Source: Bog-473 sp963756025
GTDB taxonomy: Bacteria > Actinomycetota > Acidimicrobiia > Acidimicrobiales > RAAP-2
Direction of reading: 5' to 3'
NCBI GenBank assembly: GCA_963756025.1
Contig: CAVWMF010000006.1
Span: forward strand, 248,001-312,000
Length of the DNA stretch: 64,000 nt
A program made the position numbers and the translations under genes. Below the pieces are notes generated by a model that made no database searches, was not told the DNA's origin, and saw only the letters and a program-made list of their open reading frames with translations. Below, piece by piece: positions 34,674 through 43,346 of this stretch (positions are counted from its first letter, which is position 1; each line of letters opens with the position of its first letter).

Positions 34674-35663
34674 CTACTCGCCGGCGACGTCGATCACGAC
34701 CCGACCGCGCACCGAACCCGCCAGGATCTGCTCGGCCAGGGCGGCACGCGGGCCAACGGCTCGGTGGTGGTGACCAGATCGAGCAGGTGACGCGGGACGT
34801 CGGTGTCCAACCGGGCCCATGCGGCCGCACGGATCTCCGGGGGCGTCGATACGGAGTCCACCCCCAGTAGTCGCACGTTGCGCAGAATGAACGGAGAGAA
34901 CCGTCGTCGGCAGGTCGGAGCCACCGGCCAGGCCGCACGCGGCGACGGCGCCGCGGTACCGGGTCTGGGCCAGCACGGTGGCCAAGGTCTGGCTCCCCAC
35001 CGTGTCGATCGCCGCGCTCCAGCGTTCCTTCTCCAAGGGCCGCCCCGAGTTGGCGGAGAGCTCTTCACGCCCCACGATGGACGCGGCGCCGAGCTCTGTG
35101 AGGTACTCGGCGATCTCCGGGCGGCCCGTTGCCGCCGCCACACGATAGCCCAGGTTGGCCAGCAGCATGACGGCGAAACTCCCGACCCCACCGCCGGCGC
35201 CGGTCACCAGGACCTCGCCGTCGGTTCCCGGCTCTATCCCGGCATCTTCGAGCGCCAGGATGCACAGCATCGCCGTCAGCCCGCCCGTCCCGATGGCCAT
35301 GGTCTCGCGCAGGGTGAGGTGCTCGGGACGCGCCTGCAGCCACTCGCTCCGTACACGCTGGCGCGTGGTGTAGCCCCCGGGATGGGTCTCCGAGAGGCCC
35401 CACCCGGTCACGACGACCTCATCGCCGGACGACCACCGCGCCGATTCCGAGGACCGTACCGTTCCTGCGAGGTCAATCCCGCACACCATCGGGAACGAAC
35501 GGACGATGCGTCCCTTGCCGGTGACGGCCAGGCCGTCCTTGTAGTTGAGCGAGGACCAGCTGACGTCCACCGTGACATCGCCGGGCGGCAACGAGGACTC
35601 CGGCACGTCCTGCAGCGATGCAGGCCCATTCTCGGTGGCGACTATGGCGGGAAACGACTCCAT
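34674..35663 (-). CDS. AcuI/YhdH-type acrylyl-CoA (enoyl) reductase, quinone-oxidoreductase family, two frameshifts
   Basis: This medium-chain dehydrogenase of about 330 residues has WSSLNYKDGLAVTGKGRI near the N-terminus, a GIDLAGTV strand, GTGGLTAMLCILALEDAG and the NADPH loop VLVTGAGGGVGSFAVML. The C-terminal ILRNVRLLGVDSV and LAEQILAGSVRGRVVIDV are typical of YhdH/AcuI enzymes that reduce acrylyl-CoA or similar enoyl groups. Frameshifts lie near 34905 and 34745. ATG 35663 has an AGGAG ribosome site. The absence of zinc-ligand Cys residues fits the zinc-free group. It is flanked by a CaiB-type CoA transferase and an acyl-CoA synthetase. Confidence 0.83.
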   Translation of the reverse strand: MESFPAIVATENGPASLQDVPESSLPPGDVTVDVSWSSLNYKDGLAVTGKGRIVRSFPMVCGIDLAGTVRSSESARWSSGDEVVVTGWGLSETHPGGYTTRQRVRSEWLQARPEHLTLRETMAIGTGGLTAMLCILALEDAGIEPGTDGEVLVTGAGGGVGSFAVMLLANLGYRVAAATGRPEIAEYLTELGAASIVGREELSANSGRPLEKERWSAAIDTVGSQTLATVLAQTRYRGAVAACGLAGGSDLPTTVLSVHSAQRATTGGGLRIDAPGDPCGRMGPVGHRRPASPARSGHHHRAVGPRAALAEQILAGSVRGRVVIDVAGE

Positions 35664-35743
35664 CGGGCTCCTGTTCTCTGGGGGTGCGGTCAGCTGCGGC
35701 TCCTCTCCCGGGCGCGGTGCCGGGGGGAACCGTACGCAGCTGA

Positions 35744-36992
35744 TCACACAATGACGCCTTGTTGGTGCAACTCGGCGAGCAGGTCGTCGTCGAGCGAGAG
35801 ATCCCCTCGGAGGACCTCGTCGGTGTGCTCGGCGAACCAGGGCACCCGCCTTGTGGGACCGTCGGGAACGCCCGACATCCGGATCGGGTTGTTCGGGAAG
35901 ACGACCGGCTGGGCCACCCCGTCCGGACGCGCCATTTCGACCAGCATGTCGCGGGAGAGCAAGTGGGGGTCGCGCACGACTTCTTCGTCGCTGCAGCACG
36001 GACCGGCCGCCAGCCCGGCCTCCCCGAGCTGGCGGCAGCTCTCGAGCTTGGTCTTGTCGGCGGCCCACTTCTCGATGGCGGGCCGGATGACCGACTCGAT
36101 CGAGTCGTACCAGCCCTGCCGGTCCGCCAGCGTCGGATCGGTGATCCATTCGGGATGGCCGATCAGGCGGGCCAGAGCCGCGAACTGCTGCACCCGCCCG
36201 ACCTGGAGGATGAACCAGCCGTCGCTCGCCAAGAAGCCGTGCATGATGATCGGCGGGTCGGCACCGCCCGGCATGCCCAGGGACCAGTAGTTGGTGATGA
36301 TGTCGGTCATCGCCACGGTGGCAGTCGAGCATGGCGACGTCGATCTGTTGCCCGAGCCCGGTCCGATCGCGCTGATAGAGCGCGGCGAGGATGCCGACGG
36401 TGGCGAACATGGAGGTCCCCATGTCACCGAGTGACCCACCGGGCGCCACCCGGGGCGCCTCGTCGTTCCTGCGCTTCGTCTCGTACAGCCCCGACATGGC
36501 CTCGACCACCGGGGCGTAGGCCGGCCAGGAATGATAGGGCGAAGAGGCGTCGTTGCCGAAGCCCGAGACCGAGACGTAGATGATCCGCTCGTTGACGGCG
36601 CGCACGTCGTCGTAGGCCAGCCCGAGCCGGGCCAACGCCCCTCCCTTGAAGTTCTCGGCGAAGATGTCGAACCGGCCAGCCAGGTCGAGTACCAGCTGGC
36701 GGCCCCTCGGGTCCTTCAGGTTGACCGAGATCGACCGCTTGTTCAGGTTGTTCCGGAGGAAGGTGGCACCGACCATCCTTCCGTCGGGATCGGTCATCGC
36801 GGGTAGCGAGAGCCGGCCCGAGTCCCCGCCATCGGGTGACTCCACCTTGACCACCTCGGCCCCCAGGCGGGCCAGGAGCTGTGTGGCGAACGGCAACGCC
36901 TGCATCTGTTCGAGCGCCAGGACGCGCACTCCTTCGAGCGGCCGTCCGTGGTTCAGCGCCTCGTCCGTTGCTGCGTCTTCGACCCGCACCAC
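35744..36992 (-). CDS. CaiB/BaiF-family CoA transferase, one frameshift
   Basis: This is a class III CoA transferase of about 415 residues. It starts GRPLEGVRVLALEQMQALPF, with LLARLGAEVVKVESPDGGD, FLRNNLNKRSISVNLKDPRG, IDVAMLDC containing the catalytic-type Asp and a C-terminal FPNNPIRMSGVPDGPTRRVP. The frame shifts near 36325, just at the Asp region. Such enzymes exchange CoA between carboxylic acids. A GTG start at 36992 gives the normal N-terminus. It is the first gene of a three-gene minus-strand unit and is divergent from the HMG-CoA-synthase-like gene at 37065. An apparent 772-residue fusion with the next gene is an artefact of the indel. Confidence 0.84.
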
Positions 36993-37040
36993 ACCTCGTC
37001 ATCCTGCGCCGCCTGCTGCGGTGCCGTCGGCTCACTTTAG

Positions 37041-37064
37041 ACTGTCAATGCTAGGATTATATAG
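37041..37064 (+). promoter_or_regulatory. Probable leaderless promoter
   Basis: TAGGAT at 37052-37057 is followed by 7 nt and then the ATG at 37065. There is no ribosome site. This is the spacing of an actinobacterial -10 element for a leaderless transcript whose first base is the A of the start codon. Confidence 0.5.
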
Positions 37065-38486
37065 ATGAAGGGGATTCTCGGCCATGGGGCGTACGTGCCC
37101 CGATGGCGATTGGAACGAGCGTCGATCGGGGCGACATTGGGCACAGTCGGCGGGAAGGGCCGCCGTTCCGTCGCCTCCTACGACGAAGACACCACCACGA
37201 TGGGCACCGAAGCCGCCCGGTTGGCCCTGCGGAGTGCTCCCGGCGCCAGCCCGTCGACCCTCTGGTTCTCCACCACCAGCCCGGCCTACCTCGACAAGAC
37301 GAATGCGACCACCATCCATGCCGCACTGCGGCTGGACCGCCATGTGCTTGCAGCCGATGCCGGCGGCGCTGTCCGCTCAGGGGTGGCGATGCTCCGCACG
37401 AGCCTCGAAGGGCCGACGTCCGCCCTCGTGGTGGCGGCCGATATTCGGGGTGGCCTGGCGGGAGGACCGGACGAAGCAGCCGGAGGCGACGGCGCCGCGG
37501 CGCTCTTCGTCGGCTCCGACAACGATGGTCCCGTCGTCGCCGAGTACCTGGGCTCGGCCAGTGCCAGCGAGGAGTTCCTCGACCGCTGGCGCGCCCCGGG
37601 AGACGCGGCGTCCAAGGTGTGGGAAGAGCGCTTCGGCGAAGGCCGGTACGTCGAGCTCGGCCACGGTGCCTGGAAGGACGGCTTGAAGGCGGCCGGGATC
37701 GTGGGCGACGACGTGCGTGACCTGATCGTCGCCGGACTGCACGGCCGGGCCGTCCGCACGCTCTCGCGGGCCCTGGCCGGTCCGACCACAACGGTGGTGC
37801 CGACGTTGGACACGAGCGTCGGCTGCACCGGTGCGGCACATCCCTTCCTGCTCCTCTGTGCGGCCCTCGAGCGGGCCGAGGCCGGCGCGGTTATCGGACT
37901 GCTCAGCCTGGCCGACGGCGCCGACGCCTTCTTCTTCCGCGTCGGCACGACGGGGGCGTCGGTCCCCCACGCCCGATCGGTATCGTCCCAAGCGGCACAA
38001 GGTCGGGTCGTCCCCTACGGGAAATACCTGGCCTGGCGCAACCAACTCCACGTGGAGCCACCGCGGCGACCTGATCCGGCCCGGGTCTCGGCTCCGGCCG
38101 CGGCCCGATCCGCAGATTGGAAGTTCGGATTCGTCGGGAGCCGGGCGCCCGGCTCGAGCGACGTGCGGTTGCCCCCGGCCGTGCACGGCGCCGACCCCGG
38201 GGTGGTCGTCGAACCGGCGCCGATGGCCGAGGTGCTCGGGACAGTGGTCACGTTCACCGTGGACCGCCTTGCCTACTCCCCGAGCCCGCCCATCGTGTTC
38301 GCCGTGGTCGACTTCGACGGCGGCGGTCGCCTTCCGATCGAGCTCACCGACGTGGCCCCCGACGAGGTGTCGATCGGGACCCGGGTCGAGATGACGTTCC
38401 GCCGCCTCAGCGCACCCGACGGCATCGTCAATTACTTCTGGAAGGCGCGACCTCTCGCCGCTGACGTGCATGAAGGGGACGCATAG
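37065..38486 (+). CDS. HMG-CoA synthase-like/DUF35 fusion protein without catalytic Cys
   Basis: This intact 473-residue protein joins a thiolase-fold HMG-CoA-synthase-like part (MKGILGHGAYVPRWRLERAS, SYDEDTTTMGTEAARLAL, VVPTLDTSVGCTGAAHPF) to a C-terminal OB fold (MAEVLGTVVTFTVDRLAYSP to FRRLSAPDGIVNYFW). In archaeal HMGS the nucleophile lies in an 'ACKAGTA' loop; here the equivalent is LAADAGGAVRSG, so the Cys is Ala. The linker that should be a zinc ribbon (FGFVGSRAPGSSDVRLPP) has no Cys at all. A true thiolase gene follows with a 1-bp overlap, reminiscent of the archaeal thiolase/HMGS/DUF35 complex. A scaffold or CoA-channelling role is therefore as likely as catalysis. Confidence 0.75.
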   Translation: MKGILGHGAYVPRWRLERASIGATLGTVGGKGRRSVASYDEDTTTMGTEAARLALRSAPGASPSTLWFSTTSPAYLDKTNATTIHAALRLDRHVLAADAGGAVRSGVAMLRTSLEGPTSALVVAADIRGGLAGGPDEAAGGDGAAALFVGSDNDGPVVAEYLGSASASEEFLDRWRAPGDAASKVWEERFGEGRYVELGHGAWKDGLKAAGIVGDDVRDLIVAGLHGRAVRTLSRALAGPTTTVVPTLDTSVGCTGAAHPFLLLCAALERAEAGAVIGLLSLADGADAFFFRVGTTGASVPHARSVSSQAAQGRVVPYGKYLAWRNQLHVEPPRRPDPARVSAPAAARSADWKFGFVGSRAPGSSDVRLPPAVHGADPGVVVEPAPMAEVLGTVVTFTVDRLAYSPSPPIVFAVVDFDGGGRLPIELTDVAPDEVSIGTRVEMTFRRLSAPDGIVNYFWKARPLAADVHEGDA

Positions 38487-39673
38487 TGGGATCGCACGGC
38501 ATCAAGGACAAGGTGGCGATCGTCGGGATGGGCTGCACCCGGTTCACGGAGCACTGGGACAAGGGGGCGGACCAGCTGGCGGTCGAAGCGACCAACGATG
38601 CGCTCACCTCGGCCGGCATCGACAAGATGGCGGTCGACGCCTACTGGCTCGGGACGGCGCTCTCCGGCGCCAGCGGCATGACACTCTCCAAGCCCCTCGA
38701 GCTGACCGGTAAGCCGGTGGTCCGGGTGGAGAACATGTGCGCCACCGGTGCCGAGTCGCTCCGTCAAGCCGCCTACGCCGTGGCGTGCGGCGCCTACGAC
38801 GTGGCCGCCGCGGTGGGGGTGGAGAAGGCCAAGGACTCCGGATACCAGGGGCTCAACGCCTTCCCGATCCCGGGCGACGGCTCCGCCCGCACGCTCACCG
38901 CAGCTGCCATGTTCTCCATGGCCGTGCCGGCCTACGCCAAGAAGTACGCCGTCGACCCGATGGAGATGAAGAGGGTGCTGGCCGAGATCGGCTCGAAGAA
39001 CCACGCCAACGGGGTGCGTAACGAGCGGGCGCAGTTCCGCAAGAACGTCACGGTCGAAGAGATCATGGCCATGCCCGCCGTCGCCGGCGAGCTCACGGTG
39101 ATGGACTGCGCCGGGGTGGCCGACGGCGCCGCGGCCGCCATCGTCGTCCGGGCGGAGGACGCGCACCGCTACACCGATCACCCGATCTACATCAAGGCGC
39201 TCTCGTCCGTGGCCGGCGACGGCAAAGGCCTCGGCGACCCGGGGTACGACTACACCACCTTCCGCGAGTCGGCCGACTGTGCCCGGGAGGCCTATGCGCA
39301 AGCGGGCATCACCGATCCCCGCCGCGAGCTCGCCATGGCCCAGGTCCACGACTGCTTCACCATCACCGAGCTCATCCTCTATGAGGATCTCGGGTTCGCC
39401 GAACAGGGGACGGCCTGGAAGGACGTCCTCTCGGGCGCCTTCGCACTCGACGGCGAGCTCCCGGTCAACACCGATGGCGGCTTGAAGAGCTTCGGCCATC
39501 CCGTCGGGGCCAGCGGGCTGCGCATGATCTTCGAGTGCTGGCTCCAGCTACGGGGGGAAGCGGGCGATCGGCAGTTGGACACCGGACGCGGCTTGGCGCT
39601 CACCCATAACCTCGGCGGCTACCCGGGCGAAATGGTGTCGTGCATCACCGTGCTCGGCGACCAGCTGGCCTGA
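38486..39673 (+). CDS. Acetyl-CoA acetyltransferase, SCP-x-type thiolase
   Basis: This intact 395-residue thiolase, unlike its paralogues here, keeps the chemistry: nucleophile in ENMCATGAESLRQA, VHDCFTITELILYEDLG for the NEAF loop, and GHPVGASGLRMIF with the catalytic His. It therefore should cleave a 3-oxoacyl-CoA with CoA, or make the reverse condensation. The GTG start overlaps the last base of the HMGS/DUF35 fusion gene. It is followed after about 20 bp by an enoyl-CoA hydratase on the same strand, forming a three-gene operon for the final beta-oxidation steps. Confidence 0.88.
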   Translation: MGSHGIKDKVAIVGMGCTRFTEHWDKGADQLAVEATNDALTSAGIDKMAVDAYWLGTALSGASGMTLSKPLELTGKPVVRVENMCATGAESLRQAAYAVACGAYDVAAAVGVEKAKDSGYQGLNAFPIPGDGSARTLTAAAMFSMAVPAYAKKYAVDPMEMKRVLAEIGSKNHANGVRNERAQFRKNVTVEEIMAMPAVAGELTVMDCAGVADGAAAAIVVRAEDAHRYTDHPIYIKALSSVAGDGKGLGDPGYDYTTFRESADCAREAYAQAGITDPRRELAMAQVHDCFTITELILYEDLGFAEQGTAWKDVLSGAFALDGELPVNTDGGLKSFGHPVGASGLRMIFECWLQLRGEAGDRQLDTGRGLALTHNLGGYPGEMVSCITVLGDQLA

Positions 39674-39693
39674 CCGGATACCGACCACCGGGC

Positions 39694-40497
39694 ATGGAGA
39701 CGAACGCCGACGTCCTCCGCCTCGACGTGCGCGACGGGGTGGCTGTCGTCACGCTCCATCGGCCGGACGTCCGCAACGCACTCGACACGGCCCTGATCGA
39801 CGCGTTGTGGGAAGTCCTCCCCGCGGTGGACGACGACCCCGGGGTGGGCGCCATCGTGCTGACCGGTAGTGATCCCGCCTTCTGCAGCGGCCTCGACCTG
39901 CGCGAGCTCGCGGGAAGTGGCCGGAACGCACGGCCCCGTCAACAACGCGACAGTGTCAGCGCACGGGGCGCGCTCCCGCCGGTCATCACGCCGATCGTCG
40001 GTGCCATCAACGGCGCCGCCGTGACCGGGGGCCTGGAGATCGCCCTCAACTGCGATGTGCTGGTGGCGTCGGAGCGGGCGACGTTCGCCGACACCCATCT
40101 GCGTGTCGGCGTCATGCCCGGGGGCGGACTGACCGTGCTGCTCCCCCGCCGCGTCGGCATGGGGAGAGCCCTCGAGATGGCACTGACGGGCGCGGTGCTC
40201 GACGCCCCGGCCGCGCTGCACTGTGGCCTGGTCGACCGCGTGGTGCCCCATGAAGAACTGCTCCCGACCGCCCGAGCCCTGGCGGCGGCCATGGCCGCAC
40301 GCGATCCCGCGACCCTGCGCTACCTCGTCGAGACATTCCGCCTCGTGGCCGCACTGCCCGAATCGGAGGGCCGAATACTCGAGCGCACACGCGGTCACGC
40401 CTGGCGCAACGGCACCATCGACACAACCGCAGTCGGCGCATCCAAAGACGAGATCGTGCAGCAGGGTCACCGGCAACATGGTGCGCGCCCGGCCTGA
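39694..40497 (+). CDS. Enoyl-CoA hydratase/isomerase (crotonase family)
   Basis: This intact 267-residue crotonase has VVTLHRPDVRNALDTALIDA, the oxyanion-hole segments AFCSGLDLREL and INGAAVTGGLEIALNCDVLV, and GVMPGGGLTVLLPRRVG. The second catalytic Glu position of classical hydratases is GG here (MPGGGLT), so hydratase activity is less certain and an isomerase or hydrolase variant is possible. It is the last gene of the operon starting at 37065 and converges with the synthetase at 40531. ATG 39694 gives the family-typical N-terminus. Confidence 0.85.
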   Translation: METNADVLRLDVRDGVAVVTLHRPDVRNALDTALIDALWEVLPAVDDDPGVGAIVLTGSDPAFCSGLDLRELAGSGRNARPRQQRDSVSARGALPPVITPIVGAINGAAVTGGLEIALNCDVLVASERATFADTHLRVGVMPGGGLTVLLPRRVGMGRALEMALTGAVLDAPAALHCGLVDRVVPHEELLPTARALAAAMAARDPATLRYLVETFRLVAALPESEGRILERTRGHAWRNGTIDTTAVGASKDEIVQQGHRQHGARPA

Positions 40498-40514
40498 GGG
40501 GGCCGCGTCCTCAG
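40494..40514. terminator. Possible terminator hairpin between convergent genes
   Basis: CTGAGG and CCTCAG form a 6-bp stem with a 9-nt loop, overlapping the crotonase stop codon and lying before the end of the convergent synthetase gene. There is no T-run, so intrinsic termination is only a possibility. Confidence 0.3.
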
Positions 40515-40530
40515 CGGTGCGACCGTGTGC

Positions 40531-42177
40531 TCACACCAAGAGCGCAGCCCGCCCCTTTTCCACCAGCACGGCTTCCAGCGCATCGGCGTCGGCCGCGCCC
40601 ATCAGCCGGTACGTCGTCTCGCGCCGTGACCACCACCACACCGGGTCCTCCGTGCGCCACCGCTGCTCGACCAGGACACGCTTGAGGACCTTGTTCGTCT
40701 GGGTCAGCGGAAGCTCCGTCGCCACACGGACGTAGCGCGGCGTCCATTTCGTACCCAGGTCGGGCTGCGCCGCCAGGAAGGCGGCGAACTGCCCGGGGTC
40801 GAACACCGCCCCCTGGCGCACTACCACCGATGTCATGACGTCGTCACCCGAATCGGGGTTGGGCACGCCGTAGACCGCGACCTGGGCCACGTCGGGGTGG
40901 CGCAGGATCAGGCGTTCGATCGGCGCCGTGGCCAGATTCTCACCGTCCACCCGCAGCCAGTCGCTGGTGCGCCCGGCGAAGTAGGCAAAACCGTCCTCGT
41001 CCACGTACGCCAGATCGCCGCTGCGGTACATACCGCCCCGCATGCGTTCGGTCTCGGCCTCTTCATCGCCGTAATAGCCCAGAAAGGCCCCGGCGCCCTG
41101 CGTGTTGACCATCTCCCCGACCGCCGCCGCCGCATTGAGCAGGCGCCCCTCTTCGTCGAAGCGGGCCGGGGCCGCCGGCTCTCCCGTCTCCTGATGGAGG
41201 ACGGCCACCCCTTCGGGCAGCGGCCCCATGGCGTTCGGCGGCGTCTCAGGGGTGCGGAGGATAATGAGTCCCGACTCCGTCGCGCCGTACCCGTCGAACA
41301 CGTGCAGACCGAAGCGGGCCGAGAACCGCACCACGTCGGCGTGGGTGCTCTCGTTCCCCATGGCCACCCGCAGCGGGTTGTCGGCGTCGTCGGGCTGCTC
41401 GGGTGTGGCCAGCACGTAGGCCAGCGGTTTGCCGATGTAGTTGAACCAGGTACAGCCGTAGCGCCGGACGTCGGCCAGGAAGGTCGAGGCCGAGAACTTG
41501 CGCTTCAAAACCATGGAGGCGCCCGAGACCATCGTCGGACTCCAACCGGCCATGACGCAGGCCGAGTGGAACAGGGGCATGGACAGATAGGCCCGGTCGT
41601 CGCGCGTCAACTGCAGGTGCCCGACCACGGCCGTGCCCGGTGTCGTGATTTTGGCGTGGGTGCACCGCACCGCCTTGGGGTTGCCGCTGGTGCCCGAGGT
41701 GAAGATCAACATGAAGAGGTCATCGGGTTCGAGGTCGACCGCGGGCACCGGTGCACCCGCCACCGCGGCCAGTACGTCCGGCCAGTCCTCCGACTCGATG
41801 TTCAGCACCCGGTCGCTCGGCACGGTCGCGCCGACATCGCCGAGCAGCCCGTAATAGCGCTGTTCGGTCACGATCAGCTGGCAATCCGTCTGCGCCACGT
41901 CACGAGCCAACTCGGGCCCACGGCGCGTCGGATTGAGCCCCACCACCACGGCGCCGCTCAATGCCGCCGCACCCAGCAACATGACGAAGTCGGGCACATT
42001 GTCGAGGAGGACGCCGACATGGAAGGGACCGTCGACGCGTCGCTCGAGCAGCAGGTTGGCCCGGTCCACGCAGGCGCGGGCGTACTCCGCCCACGTCCAC
42101 GACCGGTCTTCGAAGACGAGGCACGGTCGCTCGTCGTCCAGGCGGCCCGAGAGCAGCTCACCGAGCAGCACCGTCAT
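40531..42177 (-). CDS. Acyl-CoA synthetase (class I adenylate-forming, FadD-like)
   Basis: This intact protein of about 548 residues has LFMLIFTSGTSGNPKAVRCT, DGYGATESGLIILRTPETPP, RSGDLAYVDEDGFAYFAGRT, LRVDGENLATAPIERLIL and a C-terminal Lys in TQTNKVLKRVLV. These resemble fatty-acyl-CoA ligases of the FATP/FadD17-like branch (comparison from memory). ATG 42177 overlaps the stop of the racemase gene (ATGA), and that gene overlaps the MaoC-like gene, so dehydratase, racemase and ligase are translationally coupled. Activation of a 2-methyl-branched acid ahead of epimerisation would fit. Confidence 0.86.
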   Translation of the reverse strand: MTVLLGELLSGRLDDERPCLVFEDRSWTWAEYARACVDRANLLLERRVDGPFHVGVLLDNVPDFVMLLGAAALSGAVVVGLNPTRRGPELARDVAQTDCQLIVTEQRYYGLLGDVGATVPSDRVLNIESEDWPDVLAAVAGAPVPAVDLEPDDLFMLIFTSGTSGNPKAVRCTHAKITTPGTAVVGHLQLTRDDRAYLSMPLFHSACVMAGWSPTMVSGASMVLKRKFSASTFLADVRRYGCTWFNYIGKPLAYVLATPEQPDDADNPLRVAMGNESTHADVVRFSARFGLHVFDGYGATESGLIILRTPETPPNAMGPLPEGVAVLHQETGEPAAPARFDEEGRLLNAAAAVGEMVNTQGAGAFLGYYGDEEAETERMRGGMYRSGDLAYVDEDGFAYFAGRTSDWLRVDGENLATAPIERLILRHPDVAQVAVYGVPNPDSGDDVMTSVVVRQGAVFDPGQFAAFLAAQPDLGTKWTPRYVRVATELPLTQTNKVLKRVLVEQRWRTEDPVWWWSRRETTYRLMGAADADALEAVLVEKGRAALLV

Positions 42178-43346
42178 GCCCCACTGTTCTGCTGGACCAC
42201 GCCCCGGGCCAGGAGGTCGCGCACGGACGCGTCGTCGAAGCCCCACGACGTCAACATCTCTTCGGTGTGCTGCCCCGGATGGCTGCCCGGTCGGGCCACC
42301 CTCCCCGGAGTCCGGGAGAGTCGCGGCACCGGAGCCACCTGCGTCAGTCCGCCCACCTCGGTGAAGGCCCCCCGGGCCACGTGCTGCGGATGCTGCGGAG
42401 CCTCCAGAGGCGGCAGCACGGGAGCGAAACAGGCGTCGAGGTCGGCGAAGGTGGCCACCCACTCGTCCCGCGTCCGGGTGCGCACCCGTTCGGCCACCTT
42501 CTGGCGCATGGCCGGCCAGTGCGCCTCATCGTTCTGATCAGGGAGGTCCTCCCCGTCGAAGCCGAGCCCTTCGAGCATGGCGGCATAGAACGGCGGCTCG
42601 ATCCCCCCGAACGTCACGTAGCCGCCGTCGGCCGTCTCGTAGGTGTTGTAGAAGTGGGCGCCCCCGTCCAGCAGGTTGGTCCCCCGTCGGGGCGTCCACC
42701 ACCCCATCTGCATGGGGCCCATGTTCGCCGCCATGACGTAGGCCGCACCCTCGGTCATGGCGCAGTCGATGACCTGGCCCTCGCCCGACCGGGCGCGCTC
42801 GAGGAGGGCGGCGGTGATGGCGAAGGCGAGGAGGACGCCGCCCCCGCCGAAATCGCTGACCAGGTTGAGCGGATGGACAGGTGGGCGATCGGCCGGCCCG
42901 AGCGCGCCGAGCACACCGGCGGTGGCGAGATAGTTGATGTCATGGCCGGCGGCCAGCGCCAACGGGCCGTCCTGGCCGAAGCCGCTGATGCGGGCATAGA
43001 CCAGGCCGCGGTTGCGTCCGCGGCATTCCTCGGGCCCGAGGCCCAGGCGCTCCATGACCCCGGGCCGGAAACCCTCCACGAAGACGTCGGCCTGATCGGC
43101 CAGGCGGCGCACCACCTCGGGCCCGTCGGCATGCTTGAGGTCCACCGCCACCGAGCCACGCCCCCGCGTGATGATGTCGGTGTCCATGGGGTGCGTCGGC
43201 ACAGGGCCCTGCAACGGGCGGTCGATCCGTATGACGTCGGCCCCCATGTCGCTCAGCATCAGCGCGCAGAACGGCGCTGCACCCTGGCCGCCGATTTCGA
43301 CCACCCGCAGCCCGACCAGCGGGCCGGCCCGCCCCTCGCCGGCCAT
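42174..43346 (-). CDS. Alpha-methylacyl-CoA racemase-like CaiB/BaiF protein
   Basis: This intact 390-residue class III CoA-transferase-fold protein shows RVVEIGGQGAAPFCALMLSD, GADVIRIDRP, AAGHDINYLATAGVLGALG with the racemase His, PLNLVSDFGGGGVLLAF and GQVIDCAMTEGAAYV with the racemase Asp. These blocks match AMACR/Mcr, which inverts the C2 methyl stereocentre of acyl-CoAs, a step needed before beta-oxidation of sterol side chains and isoprenoid acids. It overlaps both neighbours (TGATG upstream, ATGA downstream). This is the clearest substrate hint in the window: a 2-methyl-branched acyl-CoA. Confidence 0.86.
   Translation of the reverse strand: MAGEGRAGPLVGLRVVEIGGQGAAPFCALMLSDMGADVIRIDRPLQGPVPTHPMDTDIITRGRGSVAVDLKHADGPEVVRRLADQADVFVEGFRPGVMERLGLGPEECRGRNRGLVYARISGFGQDGPLALAAGHDINYLATAGVLGALGPADRPPVHPLNLVSDFGGGGVLLAFAITAALLERARSGEGQVIDCAMTEGAAYVMAANMGPMQMGWWTPRRGTNLLDGGAHFYNTYETADGGYVTFGGIEPPFYAAMLEGLGFDGEDLPDQNDEAHWPAMRQKVAERVRTRTRDEWVATFADLDACFAPVLPPLEAPQHPQHVARGAFTEVGGLTQVAPVPRLSRTPGRVARPGSHPGQHTEEMLTSWGFDDASVRDLLARGVVQQNSGA

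Noticed and set aside
34674..36992. A 772-residue fusion of CoA transferase and AcuI-like reductase
   Set aside because: The CoA transferase C-terminus is found in another frame down to 35744, and the reductase has its own ribosome site at 35663, so the fusion is an indel artefact.
40897..42537. 546-codon plus-strand ORF opposite the acyl-CoA synthetase
   Set aside because: Shadow of a well-supported minus-strand gene; composition is His/Arg/Gly-rich without domains.
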